Source: Saccharina japonica
Lineage: Eukaryota > Sar > Phaeophyceae > Laminariales > Laminariaceae
Reading direction: 5' to 3'
Assembly: GCA_008828725.1 (NCBI GenBank)
Contig: MEHQ01000140.1
Location: forward strand, 993,300 to 1,057,299
Length of the DNA: 64,000 nt
Shown: one piece after another, positions 24,201 through 36,000 of the stretch
Numbering within the stretch: the first letter of the stretch is position 1
Layout of the letters: every line of letters begins with the position of its first letter
The notes under the pieces: generated by a model
The model's input: the letters and a program-made list of their open reading frames with translations, nothing else
What the model was told of the DNA's origin: nothing
Database searches by the model: none
Made by a program: the position numbers and the translations under genes

Positions 24201-27200
24201 CGCTCCCAAGCTGCACATCGTCTGCCTTGCGCCTACAAGAGAACTCTGGCGCAAGCGCCCCCGTGTTTGGCAGCGATCCATTGTTCGATGCACCCGCGCA
24301 CAGGCAAAATAAGCCGAATGCGGAAAAGTCGCTGCCGGGTAGTAAAACTCAGGTCTCGCCAGTTTTCGATCCGCTCACCCAGAATTTAGAGGGTGCGCGT
24401 TTCGCTGGTGATGCGCCTCAGAACCCAACGACGTCATCGCCTCCCAGGGGCACAAAGCGAAAAAACTCGGCCAATATTACTCTCGCACAAGTGATCGACC
24501 ACCACATGGCGCGGCGCCGACTGAACGGGGTGGCTGGCACTGACGGGGGGCTGCCGGCGCAGCGCGACTCGCTCGGCAGAAGCACCCCAGGTGACACGGG
24601 AGGCGCCAAAAGAAACAATAAGGTGCACAAGAAGTTGTCACCGACTGCACGGAAGCAGCTGGTGGACGGTTCCGCCGTCGTGGCGGCTGCATGGGCCAAT
24701 GGGTGCGTGTTACCCCTCACGGCCACGGCGGCACCTCACATGCGCATGCTTGCACCCCTGCTGGCCGCCGAACCCGAGGGTCGACGAATCGTTGTCCGCA
24801 CGGCTTCCGCTGTCGCGGCGGGAGCGGCCGTGTTGGCTCTGCCCGGGTACCGCTTGGAGGTTACTGGAGTGTGCCGAGACGGGCTCCTGGTGGAACTGAG
24901 CCCGAAGACGGACTTGCAAGGGGAACCTTTCCGGGAGAGTGGACAACCCATGCCGCCGTCCACACTAGCAAGTCGGCTCCAGGCAGCATTTGATGAGGTG
25001 GTGGCGCTTGACCTCGAGTTCGACACGGTGCGTCTTCCCCACGCCGAAACGTTGGACGCAGTGCCACCTGGTTCCTCCTCCGGGGACTTGTTAAAGTGGC
25101 GCAACGACGGAACGGCGGCACTCCTGTATCTCGCGCGCGCGTTGTCAAAGCAGACCGGCCTTGCGAGCGGAGAGCAAAGGAACGGTGGCAAGGGCGAAGG
25201 CAGGGAGCGACTGTCACAACTAGAGGAGGGGTGCTTTCTCGGTGTAGACAGCGAGATGGGGCCACTGCTGCCCAGAACGGGTCTCCTGGAATGCTTCAAT
25301 GTGGAAATCCATCTAGTGCCTTTCCCCCCGTCTGATTACAACCATAAGGACCGCCGTGGGAGTCATTCGTCCACCGTCCACCTCGCTATGATCTTATCGG
25401 ACACGGGAGTGTTCCGGGGCGGCAATGATGGGGCCGGTTCAAGCACTGCCCATGGCGAGGAAGGGGGGGAGGGACTACGGAGAAGCACAGTCGCGACCAC
25501 GACAGTGCCAGGCGGGGCTGTACCCAACGCGGCTGCCCGAAGTCTTCGGCAGCTTGGCGCCCGGTTGTGCTGCGTCCCCCCCACGCGCACTGAGGGTGGC
25601 GTGGCCTGGAGGGAGATCATGGGTTTGAAGTGCGTGGCAGAAGTGAGCAGGCTGGCGTTCGCGTCGAAAATGGAGCTCGAAGGCAAAATCCAGTTGGTGG
25701 AAGGGCTGCATACAGCTCAGGTGAGGGGGAAAGTGTCATCGGGGCGCTCCAGGTATCCACGTGAAGCTGGGTGCCCCCTCCCCCCCGCCGCGCGCGCTCA
25801 GACGGGGGAGGGAATAGCAAAAATATACATTTACGTGAGGAAATGTTGGTCTCGTATCAGCAGGGAGATGGTGAGGTTATTCATGCCGAACGTCTCAATT
25901 TTGATATATCCATTTGTAGCTGACCGCCCATTGCTGACATTGTGAGAGGGGCCGTTACTCCCCTGGGCCATAAACCGGGACTATTAGTACAACGTGCAAT
26001 AAATAACTGTTGGGAGAAAAAGCAGAAGGAACAAGCATGCAGGATACTATTGATCAGCGCTGATCACATGCTGCTCGAACCAGCTCGACTGTTGAAATTT
26101 CCAAGTCTGGGCTGGAAATCGGGACTATTAGTACAACGTGCTATAAATACCTGTTGAGAAAAAAGGTAGAAGAAACAAACATGTCGGGTACTATTAATGA
26201 GCGCCGATTACATGCTGCTCGAACCAGCTCGGCTGTTGATATTTCCAAGTCCACTTGAATTCACACTAAACCCTTCTCCACCTCCGCCGACTGACTTGTA
26301 TGTCGTTTCCGTTCAAAGATCGAATCGCTGGCCACGAAGATTACTTCCTCTGGCGTCTTGCTTGTGGTTCTTGCCGGGCGCCAAGGTTCGTCAGTGGAAG
26401 CGATGGCCTCGCGCCTTCGCATTGAGCTCACCATCAAGGGCAAGCAGCCGGCTCTGGTGAGATACTATTCAGTGCATTCGACATATCTAGCACCGCAAGT
26501 TACTGGTAGAGTCTTCGTTGGCGCAGATCGAAGGGTACGCAGGATACTTCGAGGGGCTCGTATACGCGAGTAAACCGATAAGCCGATAGTAGACATCCTT
26601 TAGCGTATGCCGTTTTGGTTAGGTTATGAACACTTTGCCGTCTAAAACGATTTCAGAGGGGGCGCAACCATCAACCTCGCACGTGACCCACGGCAGCCCC
26701 CCAGCTACTTCGAGTGTTGAAGGGATCTCGTGAAGTGTCGGGCATACTGTTACGTGTGGACGCACTCGATTGGAGGGTGGATTGTCCCGCAAGGTGATTC
26801 GGGGTTGCACATCCGCTCCAAAGCACGTTAATTTCCGATATATGTTTGGAATGTCATTACCCCCCCCTCTTCGCCTCGAAAGGGATGCGTGGTCAATGGT
26901 CGACTTATTAAGGTAAGCACCAGATGAGCACCGCCCACCCCGCCCCCCGCCCTCTCTTGTTCTCTCATGCCCAGCTTGATACTAAGGCGTATTTGAGGAA
27001 GGAGACGTCGCGAAACCACGTTGCAGGTACGGGGCGAAGCAAAAAACTCACGACCGTCACCGCGTCCTGTGCACCCCAACACGTCGACTCGACAGCTCTC
27101 GGTAGGGCTGTAGCCGCCCTCCTAGGTCAGGCTCGAGCTGGGGCGGGGTTATCGGGTAGTGGAGCCAGCATTGCGGCTACCAGCGAGTGGCAGTGGTGCG

Positions 27201-27325
27201 ACGTAGTCATCGTCCACGGCTCCGAAGCTCTGGATGTTGGCCTTCTTCCACCTGGGAGGGTCGGCCTCGGTCCGGCGGAAGCCATCTCTGTGTTTGTCGA
27301 TGCGGTGCCTCAGGTGGGAGGCTAA
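21213..27325 (+). CDS. RRM protein with RGG/RS region and a large uncharacterised C-terminal part (5' incomplete)
   Basis: Exons: 21213-21258, 21531-21641, 21993-22470, 22852-25720, 26319-26456 and 26975-27325 (stop TAA). Phases agree at every junction (1, 1, 2, 0, 0), giving 1330 codons without the missing 5' exon. The first three exons encode the end of an RNA recognition motif: helix 1 (EDWTNVMIEGFF), strand 2 (AHVTVTRKG), an RNP1-like NYCFVAF, helix 2 and a last strand (GGIRFNIRPR). Strand 1 with RNP2 must lie on an unidentified upstream exon. RGRGRGRG (near 22240-22265) and Arg/Ser dipeptides (near 22365-22400) follow, then about 550 residues of acidic, Ser/Thr-rich disordered sequence. 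The last 600 codons look folded, with runs such as LLKWRNDGTAALLYLARAL (about 25090-25145) and LLECFNVEIHLVPF (about 25280-25320); I do not recognise this domain. A role in RNA metabolism is inferred from the N-terminus only. Confidence 0.8.
25976..26255 (+). repeat. Tandem duplication, period 144 bp, in an intron of the RRM gene
   Basis: Two copies starting CGGGACTATTAGTACAACG, at 25976 and 26120, each run to GCTGCTCGAACCAGCTCG. They are about 85-90% similar by eye and lie between exons 22852-25720 and 26319-26456. Confidence 0.9.
26850..26930 (+). repeat. C-tailed interspersed element, subfamily A, copy 2 (degenerate tail)
   Basis: Carries CTCGAAAGGGATGCGTGGTC followed by AATGGTCGAC and AGATGAGCAC, then a C-rich but interrupted tail (CCGCCCACCCCGCCCCCC). 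It sits in the last intron of the RRM gene, where the C-rich stretch also serves as pyrimidine tract before the acceptor at 26974. Confidence 0.7.
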
Positions 27326-28014
27326 AAAAACAGATGACCGCGGCGGGGTACGTAGGGTTGCGAGCATTTCGTTGTGCGACAGATCAAGCGTTACCGATAG
27401 GTTGTAGATGTGGGCGTGTGCCGGCATGGGGTGAGTAGATACGCAGGAACAGAGAGGTCAACTTTAGAGGCAAGAAACCGGGCGAAAGGTGACCTGCTCG
27501 CAATTCAATAAGTTGCTTGAGAGTCGGACACGGAGATAACACCCAAAAATGGAACAGCTAGTAGAGCTTCCTCTTATCGCTTGAACATCTATGTACTGTA
27601 CTGGCTGAAGTGCAGCGCCAGAGATATGTGTTTCCGTGTTGTGTCCTAGGCGTTTATATTTAAGGTTTGATTCAGGCATGTATTTTTCGGGTATTTTCGG
27701 ACTTAAAAGTAGGGAAGCTCGGTCAAAAACAGGTGCATCTGGTCATTTGTAAGCCTGAACAGGTATACCTGGTCACTTTCAAGCCAAAAAAAGGTACAAT
27801 TTTTTAATGACTATGGGTTATCGGCGTTGAAAGCTCATGCTGCACATTGTCGGATGGCAAAATATGAGTGAAAACACATATAGTAGCGACGCGAGAACAC
27901 CAACCTTAGGCTTACTCCCTCTAACTTTTGGAGCACCTATGTACGCATTGCCATGCGATGCACCTCTGCACACTGCCGTGTTCTGTTGATCAACTATAGG
28001 TTTGCGTGGACAGT
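27326..28014. other. Intergenic, no gene seen
   Basis: Between the RRM gene stop and the next ATG. Bases 27725-27795 contain two diverged copies of a CAGGT...CTGGTCA...TTGTAAGCC-like unit. The rest is AT-richer than the genes and holds nothing I can name. Confidence 0.5.
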
Positions 28015-28736
28015 ATGACACCCGTAAACGGGGCGGATGTTCGGATGCTTCGATCGCTCATCGCGGAGAGAGCGGCACTGCTCGGCAACGTCGGCCGCGG
28101 GGCAGATTCACGTGCTGGATGCGCACCTTCTGACACCACCAGCTTCCTCGATGAGTGGCTGCTTGCCGAGGAGGCGGAGGAGACAGTTTGGCGCTCATTT
28201 CGCGCCGCCGCAAACGTCCATCTGAATACGGCGCTTCCTTACGACCTACACGTGCTAAAGGTAACGAGCGATTGCGCCTGGGGTACTACTGTAAATTCAA
28301 AGCAACCAACAGAGTGCACGCAACCAGAACAGATTCACGAATCGGCGAATCCAAACTGAACGGAACTAACTGTGGGCCTTTCTCCATGTCGAACACAGCT
28401 TGCCATGTCGAAGATTTCCCACTCGTGTGTTTCGTTTGCGTCCACCTCTCGTCGGTTGGCCTACTGATATCTAAAGCCGTGTATCCCTATCCCTGCGTAC
28501 ACAAAACTCCTGTAACCTTTTTTCAGCCGCTGGCGGAGCCACTACTACGGTCGGTCGCCCCTCCGACTAGCCGCGAGGATAGCGAAGGCGGGGGAGGCGA
28601 CGGATGCCGAAGTTCGACGTACGCCCTGGCGCGTTCTGTGCTACGCGTGCTTAGTCTGTGCGAAGCCCTCCACGCTCCTTCGTTACCTGGGTCATCTGTA
28701 CTCTCCGGGTTGATCCAAAGCCACCGCTGGGTATGA
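28015..28736 (+). CDS. Hypothetical protein, two exons (about 151 aa)
   Basis: Exon 28015-28260 ends in AAG|GTAACG. Exon 28527-28736 follows a clear polypyrimidine-AG acceptor (CCTTTTTTCAG); both ends of the intron are phase 0. ATG 28015 is the first after an in-frame TAG, so it is a plausible start. The product is Ala/Leu/Glu-rich and looks helical (LDEWLLAEEAEETVW in exon 1; YALARSVLRVLSLCEAL in exon 2). It belongs to no family I recognise. The last codons (TGG GTA TGA) could instead be a GTATGA donor, so this may be the 5' part of a longer gene. It is downstream of, and on the same strand as, the RRM gene, but separated by a stop codon and 690 bp. Confidence 0.45.
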
Positions 28737-30080
28737 TCCTATTTAAGTCTTAAGTGCTGCGAGCGTGCAGTGGTCGGCGAGAAAGCAACATGGAGCGCCC
28801 AAAGCAGAATATATACACAGACTGAGACGGCTTGGTCCACTCAGCGGACAGCCAGTTTTTTTTTTACAAGGGCGCGGCGCCGAATTACTTGATTTACCGA
28901 TGCTGCACACGCGCCGGGAGATGTGGAATTCAGCAACAACGTTATCCGGTACATGCAGCAGTGGTATCCACTCAGATATTTGGCGAGCTGCTATTATAAG
29001 AGTACATTAGGGCGGTGTACTAATTGCCATGCACGGCGTACAGTGGGGTTTGTGCTCATTGACATGCATGGCGTACACTTGAGGGGGGAGGGTTAAATAC
29101 TATACTCGCTGCATGGTTCTACGGCTTTCGTGGGGTGGCGACAGAAGGAGCCGATATTGCTTGAAGCGGGAGCATACGCTCGCAAGGATAATATTTTCAT
29201 ATGTACGATCAACAACTTTGCGCAATTTCGCAGAAGCGCGCTGTCTCAGGCGCCATCTGCAGCTGTAAATTGTGCAGCACTGCCAGCAACATCGGCGGCA
29301 GAGAATTATCGCAGCAAACACAAGACAAATTCCAAACGTCGGCGGGGCTTTATATATAGCCTCCGTGCCGTCCACTATATTCTGGCCCATGATAGCATTG
29401 CGCTCTACCGGCTAAAACTCGCCCAGGCAAGGCCGACTTTGATTTGGCTACGGAACAGAGTCAAATGAAGGAGCAATTCAAGTTGCGTTAACACCGCTCG
29501 GTATACGCTAACAAGGCCGACGCGACGACGTTGATTTCACCACTTTTACCATATATGAGGAGCTGTGAGCACCCCGCGACCCATTGCCGCCACAATTTCA
29601 ATAGCGAATATTCAGTCTTCACACGCGCGGCGCTGCGTCCAGGGAATCTCCCCGCGGTGAGATTTTTTTTGTGTTTTACAATGTTGACCATTTCAGCTTC
29701 AATACCGCGTACACACGCTACCGCATGTTTCCTGTTTCACCGCTACAGTAGTACGTGTTCCAGACGCCATCGGTACTTGTCGCCTACAGCCTATAGCACA
29801 CAATTTTTAGCTTACAATACTATGTTCACAATTTGGTGCAAACCGTTCACGTGCAATACGTAGCAGTACATCCCCCGACCCGCCAAAGATGGCCACCGAA
29901 CGCCACCGAGATTAACCACTTCGCTATACCGTAGGTTCTACGCTTATGACTCCACGCTCTTATTAGCAATACTCTCTTGAATAAAACAAATAAAATTCAG
30001 CGCGGCCAGAAACAAATCGAGAAAGAGTTCCGGATATAGCCCCTACTCGTATGCGTATCCATTTTATAGCGCCAAGTACA
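28737..30080. other. Intergenic, no gene seen
   Basis: Bases 29010-29075 hold two diverged copies of a (C/A)ATGCA(C/T)GGCGTACA unit. Small open frames on both strands have no splice or compositional support. Confidence 0.5.
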
Positions 30081-33000
30081 CTACGTCGTACGAGAATTCC
30101 CTTCACCCGTTGGCACAGGTTGGAACCCCGGTAACATGAAACTTGCCAGCGCTTCCACCCCTCCAAAGGCAGACTGCAAGCCCTCCACGGACGCCAAGGG
30201 CGTGTCGGCAAGACGCCCGAATACAGGTTCCTCCCGCGCCGTTGCTAGGTCGCCTCGTGGTGCGTTGGCGGCGGCGTTGGCCACGCCATCGGCGACAGAC
30301 CCAGCGGCGGTTATGCCAGCGGCGCCCGTCCCAGAAGGGGTGGTGGTCGAATTAGGGATGTCCTTGAATGCGTCGAAGGCGCAGGCGAAAACGTCGGGGA
30401 CGACGTCTCCAGCGTGCGAGGCGCCGATGCACAGCTCTTCCGCCAGGTCCACAACAAGGGATATAGCCTGATATGGTGGATGGGAATGGATTGAGGGTTG
30501 GAGCTACTGTATTACTAAGAAGGTTGAGATGATAATAGCGGTGTCTGAGGCAAGGTGGCAAGTCGGGAAGAGACGATTGAGCGTGAGCAACGGTTTTGGC
30601 CATGAACATAAAGCTAGGGGTGTGGTGTCTGGGGGCATACATGTAACCGATATCCGATGCCTCGCCCATCCCGTTAACGTCACCGGCCATGGCGCATTCC
30701 TGGTACACTATAACTCTGTCGTTTTCTACCCAAGGATGCTTCTGAGGGTCCATCCATCTATCCGGGTGTACGGCGATGCTGGCCCCGGGCTCCTGCTGAG
30801 TTCAGGGGCGTAGGTTCGGGTATCTGCTTCTTTGTGAGCAACATATAGGTGTTGGTAACCGCTTCTTTGCAAGCAATATTTGCAACCGCAAAAAAGCGGT
30901 TACCCACCAACACCCCTGAACTCAGCAGGAACCCGGGGCCAGCATCCCGGCTAGATAGGTGGACCGTCAAAAGTATACTCAGGTAGCAAAAGACAGCGAT
31001 AGCGTATGTGTCAAACTCGGTGACCTTCCCGGTCTCTTATTTCGATTACATGTTACGGTTCGAGTGGCACCATGCAAACCTACACATCAGTATATGTAAA
31101 CCCATGGATAGCCCAGGATGCTCCCAGACGCAACAAGGCGGAATTTGGACCGCACTTTACCCCCCAAGAAAAATCCTCCAACCCCCCGAGGCTCTTTCTT
31201 CGGCGATGAGAATTGACCTTTGGCCTATAGTATAGCTACACTGGCGGTTCGCGCAAGGGCGAGACCTCCAACCAAAACGGTATATTGTATATAGGTCACC
31301 CTGTGGGAGTGCACGCTGTCCAACACACATCGTTTCACCTGGGAAGGGATGAGCATCATTTTTATCACGGCCCTGGCCCAGTACGGCGTTAACGTCGGGT
31401 GAAGACGTCCCCCATTCGCCAGACGCACCTGCCGAAATAAATAATAACAGAACAAGGCGTGTCCCACGGGTCAAGGAAGCATTTTGCACAAGATGCGCAG
31501 GTATCGCTCATGGACAGAAGCCGCGAAAGTGTCGTTGGTTTTCGCTGTTGGAACGATGGGAAAAAGGTACAATGCCAAAAACGCCGACAGCCGAGAGAAG
31601 AAAGGAGGTGGGAGGGATCGGCGAACGGGAAAATGCGCTTGTTTCACGCACGCATTTGGGCTTCGCGCATCTTGGGAAAAAGCTCCTGTCAACGGACTCC
31701 GACGAATTCTCGGGCCCTATTTTATGCCGGTACCAGGCTTCGCGCACAAAAAGAGACGGCGGTTATTTTCCTCTTAATATGTGCGCGTCTCAAGAAATCA
31801 CTGTGCGAAGCAACGATACCACAGCAACGCAAGTAACATATTTCTGACCGGGCATATAACCTTACCTGGATGGCCGAAAAGAGTTCATCATGCACGCTTG
31901 AGGGCAGCGTTGATCCGGCCGACCTAATCTCTCCAGGGCTGTGCTGGTGCTGCTTGGTTGAGACGGCAAGCGGACGAACACAATGTGTTCATATACGTAC
32001 CGCGCGATTGCTTGAAACCTGGAAGGGAACAGCATGGATACTCTGCCAAGGTCACCCCAACGGGCCTCACGCCTACAGCGACCGAACTACTGCTGTAACT
32101 CGACGGAAACAAATTGTAGGCTAACTCTCGTTTTACAGTTGAGTCTTGACGCCTGATCATTCGCGCCAAGGTGAAAGTGGCAATGTTCAACTGAGGTGGG
32201 TCATCTCACTGTTTTTTTTTGTCGGGAGAGGGGGTCTACATACATACATCCATGCTTCACCAATAGGTACATCGAAACCGCCGCTTGCTCCATCTTGCTC
32301 TATATATATCCGATCACCCTCAGTCACCGAACCTGTCTCGCGTCTCTCTGGCCCCGCCTGAGTTCCTCCCACACCCACGCAGGAACGATCTCCATCCAAT
32401 CCGCCGCCCTCCACACGCATTGAGCAGCAAGGGGACCTCCGCGTGTGGGGGCGGCGGCGGTAGCAGCGGCTCGCCGGCGTCCCTTCCATTGGTAGAACGA
32501 GAAAGACCTGTGCAGGGCGTACTCGCGCCTCAAAACCGCGTCCACAAGGCCCCGTGGCGATCGCTGCTTGCCAAAAGACCAAAATACGACAGCGAAACAA
32601 AAAAACGTAAACCCCGGGGAGGGGGGTAGAGGATCTAGGTTGCATCGTCACTGTCGCTCGGTATGACCATTGCCCAGTAAACCTCGGACAAGAGGAGAGT
32701 AGGTATAATATGTTCGGGAAGAGACTTTACCACCGGGTGATCTATAAAAGCGCACGCGTGTAAGCACCGGAGGCACACCGTGTTTCGACGGGATAATAGC
32801 AACGACATGCCGGGACGCGGAAAAAGACAGATGATCGTTGGGCAAGGCCCACAGTAGCGCTTTGGAATATATCGGTCGGCATCTCCCACCCACAAAAAAG
32901 GAATGCCTCACGGAGGAGGCCATCTACACCAAACCGTACACTCTGAGGGGGGGGGGGGAGGGGGGGGAACTTACACCACAGCGCCACGCATCCGTTGCGG

Positions 33001-36000
33001 GTGATGCACAAGGGACTGGGAGGGGGGGGGGGGGGGGCGTACTCATTTGTTGCTTGCCTTAGTCATTTGACCATTGACCACGCATCCCTTTCGAGACGGA
33101 GCACGGGGGGAAATAACACGTCCTGGTAAATGGTCTTACCCTCGTACGCTGTTCACCCTGGTCGTGCCCAGCACCCACACTCTGCAAAACAGAGAGAAAA
33201 AAAACGAGGGATCCACAGTCCGATGAGGTGTCAAGTAGGAGCGTGGCGGCATCGCACAACATATATCGGATACGTGTTACAACCGTACACACATATATAC
33301 GGAGGTTTTTCCTACTGTAGTTGCACCGAAACACTCACGGCCACGGGCGGCACATGCGTTGTCAGCTGTGACCCGCAACGGAAAAACAGAATCGTCGTCA
33401 AGGCGAACCGTAAGGGGCGGGGATGATCTAAGCCGCGCAAGGAAAACCACGTCAGGAGGTGATGGGGGAGGTACGCGTACATATTTGCGACAAAGAGACA
33501 CTTCCGATATTCTTACAGATGTCGCAACCAACGCAGGGAGTCAATCAAACATGTATACAAAAATCCTCGCAACATCTCGATAGTTGCCTCTCACTACGTA
33601 CGCCGCGTGTGCGCACTGCTGTACTGGTGCGCCGCAAGTCTCGCTCGAAACAACAGGCGCTTGACAAAAGCTCGAGCGGTCAAGCCGCCTCGCCTGAACG
33701 ATGTAGAGCGAAGATATAGAGCCCAGGCGAAGCAAATGGAGAAGGGAACCCCCAAACCCCAGCCCCGCTACTTCACCCTCCAGTTGGGCACATGTCTCCT
33801 GCGATGATATTCGAGAGGGAGGGATGGCGGGGGGGGGGGGGTCGTACTCATTTGTTGCTTGCCTTAGTCATTTTACCATTGACCACGCATCCCTTTCGAG
33901 ACGGAGCACCTACTCCTAATGGAGACACCTCCAACACTTAGGCGCTCATAACGTTATTTCCATATATTACAAAGATTTTTTTTGCTAATCTTATCCCCGA
34001 TGGGGGGGTGGGGGCATTTGTCGCTGACGCGATCATAAGTACGCAAATAAGCGCATGATTCACAGCAAGATCAACCCAACGAGGAAAAAGCGTCAGCCTA
34101 TACGCAACGCGCCGCATTTTTCTTTACTTTCTTGTGAAGATTATATGCACCCTTGCCGAAACATTGTCTGGGCCACACAACAGAATTACGGGGGAGAGAG
34201 CAAAATATTGCGGTTGCGGAAAATCACCAAGCTAAATAGGGCATGCATATTGGAGACCCCCCCCCCCCACCAAGTGGTGCATTCCACTACATTTCTGCGG
34301 CTGCGGGACATAAACTCACAAAAAAAAAAAAAAAAAAACGCGGAGCGAGGCCGTGATCACCTGGGGCGCCCTCTCGTCGGTGCGAGTGCTACCGGGGACA
34401 GACCCTGCAGCCTCCGGTCGGTCGGGTGGCGCGGCGGTCATTGCCATGTCCAACGTTTGCCGCAGCGCCGCCTCTCCGACGCGCTCTCCCCCTCCTAGGA
34501 TGGAAATCAAGTCCTGCGCCGTTCGTGCGTTTCAAGGCGCATGTGTGAGCATACTCGAGTGTCAACAAACGTGAGGGTGAGCTTGGCGTACGTAGGAGTA
34601 TTGTATTCGATGACACTTACTGCGTATACGAAGTATATCCGGTCCGCACGCGTTCCGCGTCAAGGGCTTGATTAACCAAGGAAGCGTATATACTACGTGC
34701 GGTTTTTGCTGCTTTAGGGTAAAGACGGCACGTTTCGGCCCATGTTCTTCAAGTACAAGTATTTTCGACGAAACAATCTGCCGTGAGTAAAAAACGCGTA
34801 TCTCGTCTGTACATGCTGTATGTTGAGGACTTGATCCACCACGGAAGCGTATCTATCTAATATATATAGACAGCGTGATGCCCAAATGATAACTTCAAAA
34901 CAGAGTTGTCTTTAATACCAATATTTGTTTTTGAAAAAAATCTCTCACACTCGAAAATCACGTTGTGTAAACTCCCTCGTGCAACCGTCGAAGCTGCTAT
35001 AAGAGGGATCCCATAGAGCTGACGAGACGAAGCCCCGGCGGAGTACTTGACGCATGCGTTGTCTGGCATGTACGACAGGAATAGACCCCTATACTCACGT
35101 ATGTACGGGTACATTGTGCGCCGATCGGTGCTCTAGGAAGTAGAGAAAATCGCTAAGGCAAGATGCATCGTATACGTACACCTGGCAATGGTATATTGAT
35201 GGTGTATGAACATGAGGATGGAACATGTACACCTGGCAATGGTATGCTGATGGTGTATGAACATGAGGATGGAATATGTTTTGGCAAGCGGTGAGGAACT
35301 TCGTGGTGTAGTCGCACGTAGAATTGCAGCCAGGGGTGCCCCCATGTCCACACCCCATCCTGATGATGTCGCCGATGGCATTAAATTACACTATAATGGA
35401 GTACAACCCGGGTGGTGTTTGCTGGGCGATCAGCTTTTCGCTAGAAACAGCGAAGTTAGAATGCAGCATGTCTCGGTGCCGAATAGATGGAAGGATTGTC
35501 CTGACCGCCGATGTGGATTTCTCGGCTTTCATGGCCAGTTCAAACTTTTCGAGGTCGCCCTGCAAGTCGTGAGGGAGATAAAGTCGGGACAAGCGCATGA
35601 GAATCTCATGCGCTTGTCCCGACTTTATCTCCCTCACGACTTGCAGGGCGACGAAAAATTGAACTGACCATGAAAGCCAAGAAATCCACATCGGCGGTCA
35701 GGACAGTCCTCCATGTATTCGGCACCGAGACATGCTTGCATTTTAACGTCGCTGTTTCTAGCGAAAAGCTGATCACCCAGCAAACACCACCCGGGTTGTA
35801 CTCCATTAGAGTGCAGTTTAATGCCATTGGCGACGTCATCAGGATGAGGCGGGGGCATGGGGGCACACCTGGCTGAAATTATACGTGTGATTACACCATG
35901 AAGCTCCCCACCAGTTGCCAAAACAAGTTCCATCCTCAGGTTCACACATCACCGTCGAGGTTTATCATAGAGTTGATGACACGAGTCCCCGTCGTAGAAG

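Noticed and set aside
32940-33030. Long G runs as a possible G-quadruplex regulatory element
   Set aside because: The run at 33021 is the tail of a repeat copy, and homopolymer lengths may be sequencing artefacts; nothing links them to regulation.
33277-33531. Candidate extra exon of the long minus-strand gene ending CC|GTGAGT
   Set aside because: Its donor phase (1) does not fit the phase-0 acceptor of the next exon at 32566, and its acceptor is weak.
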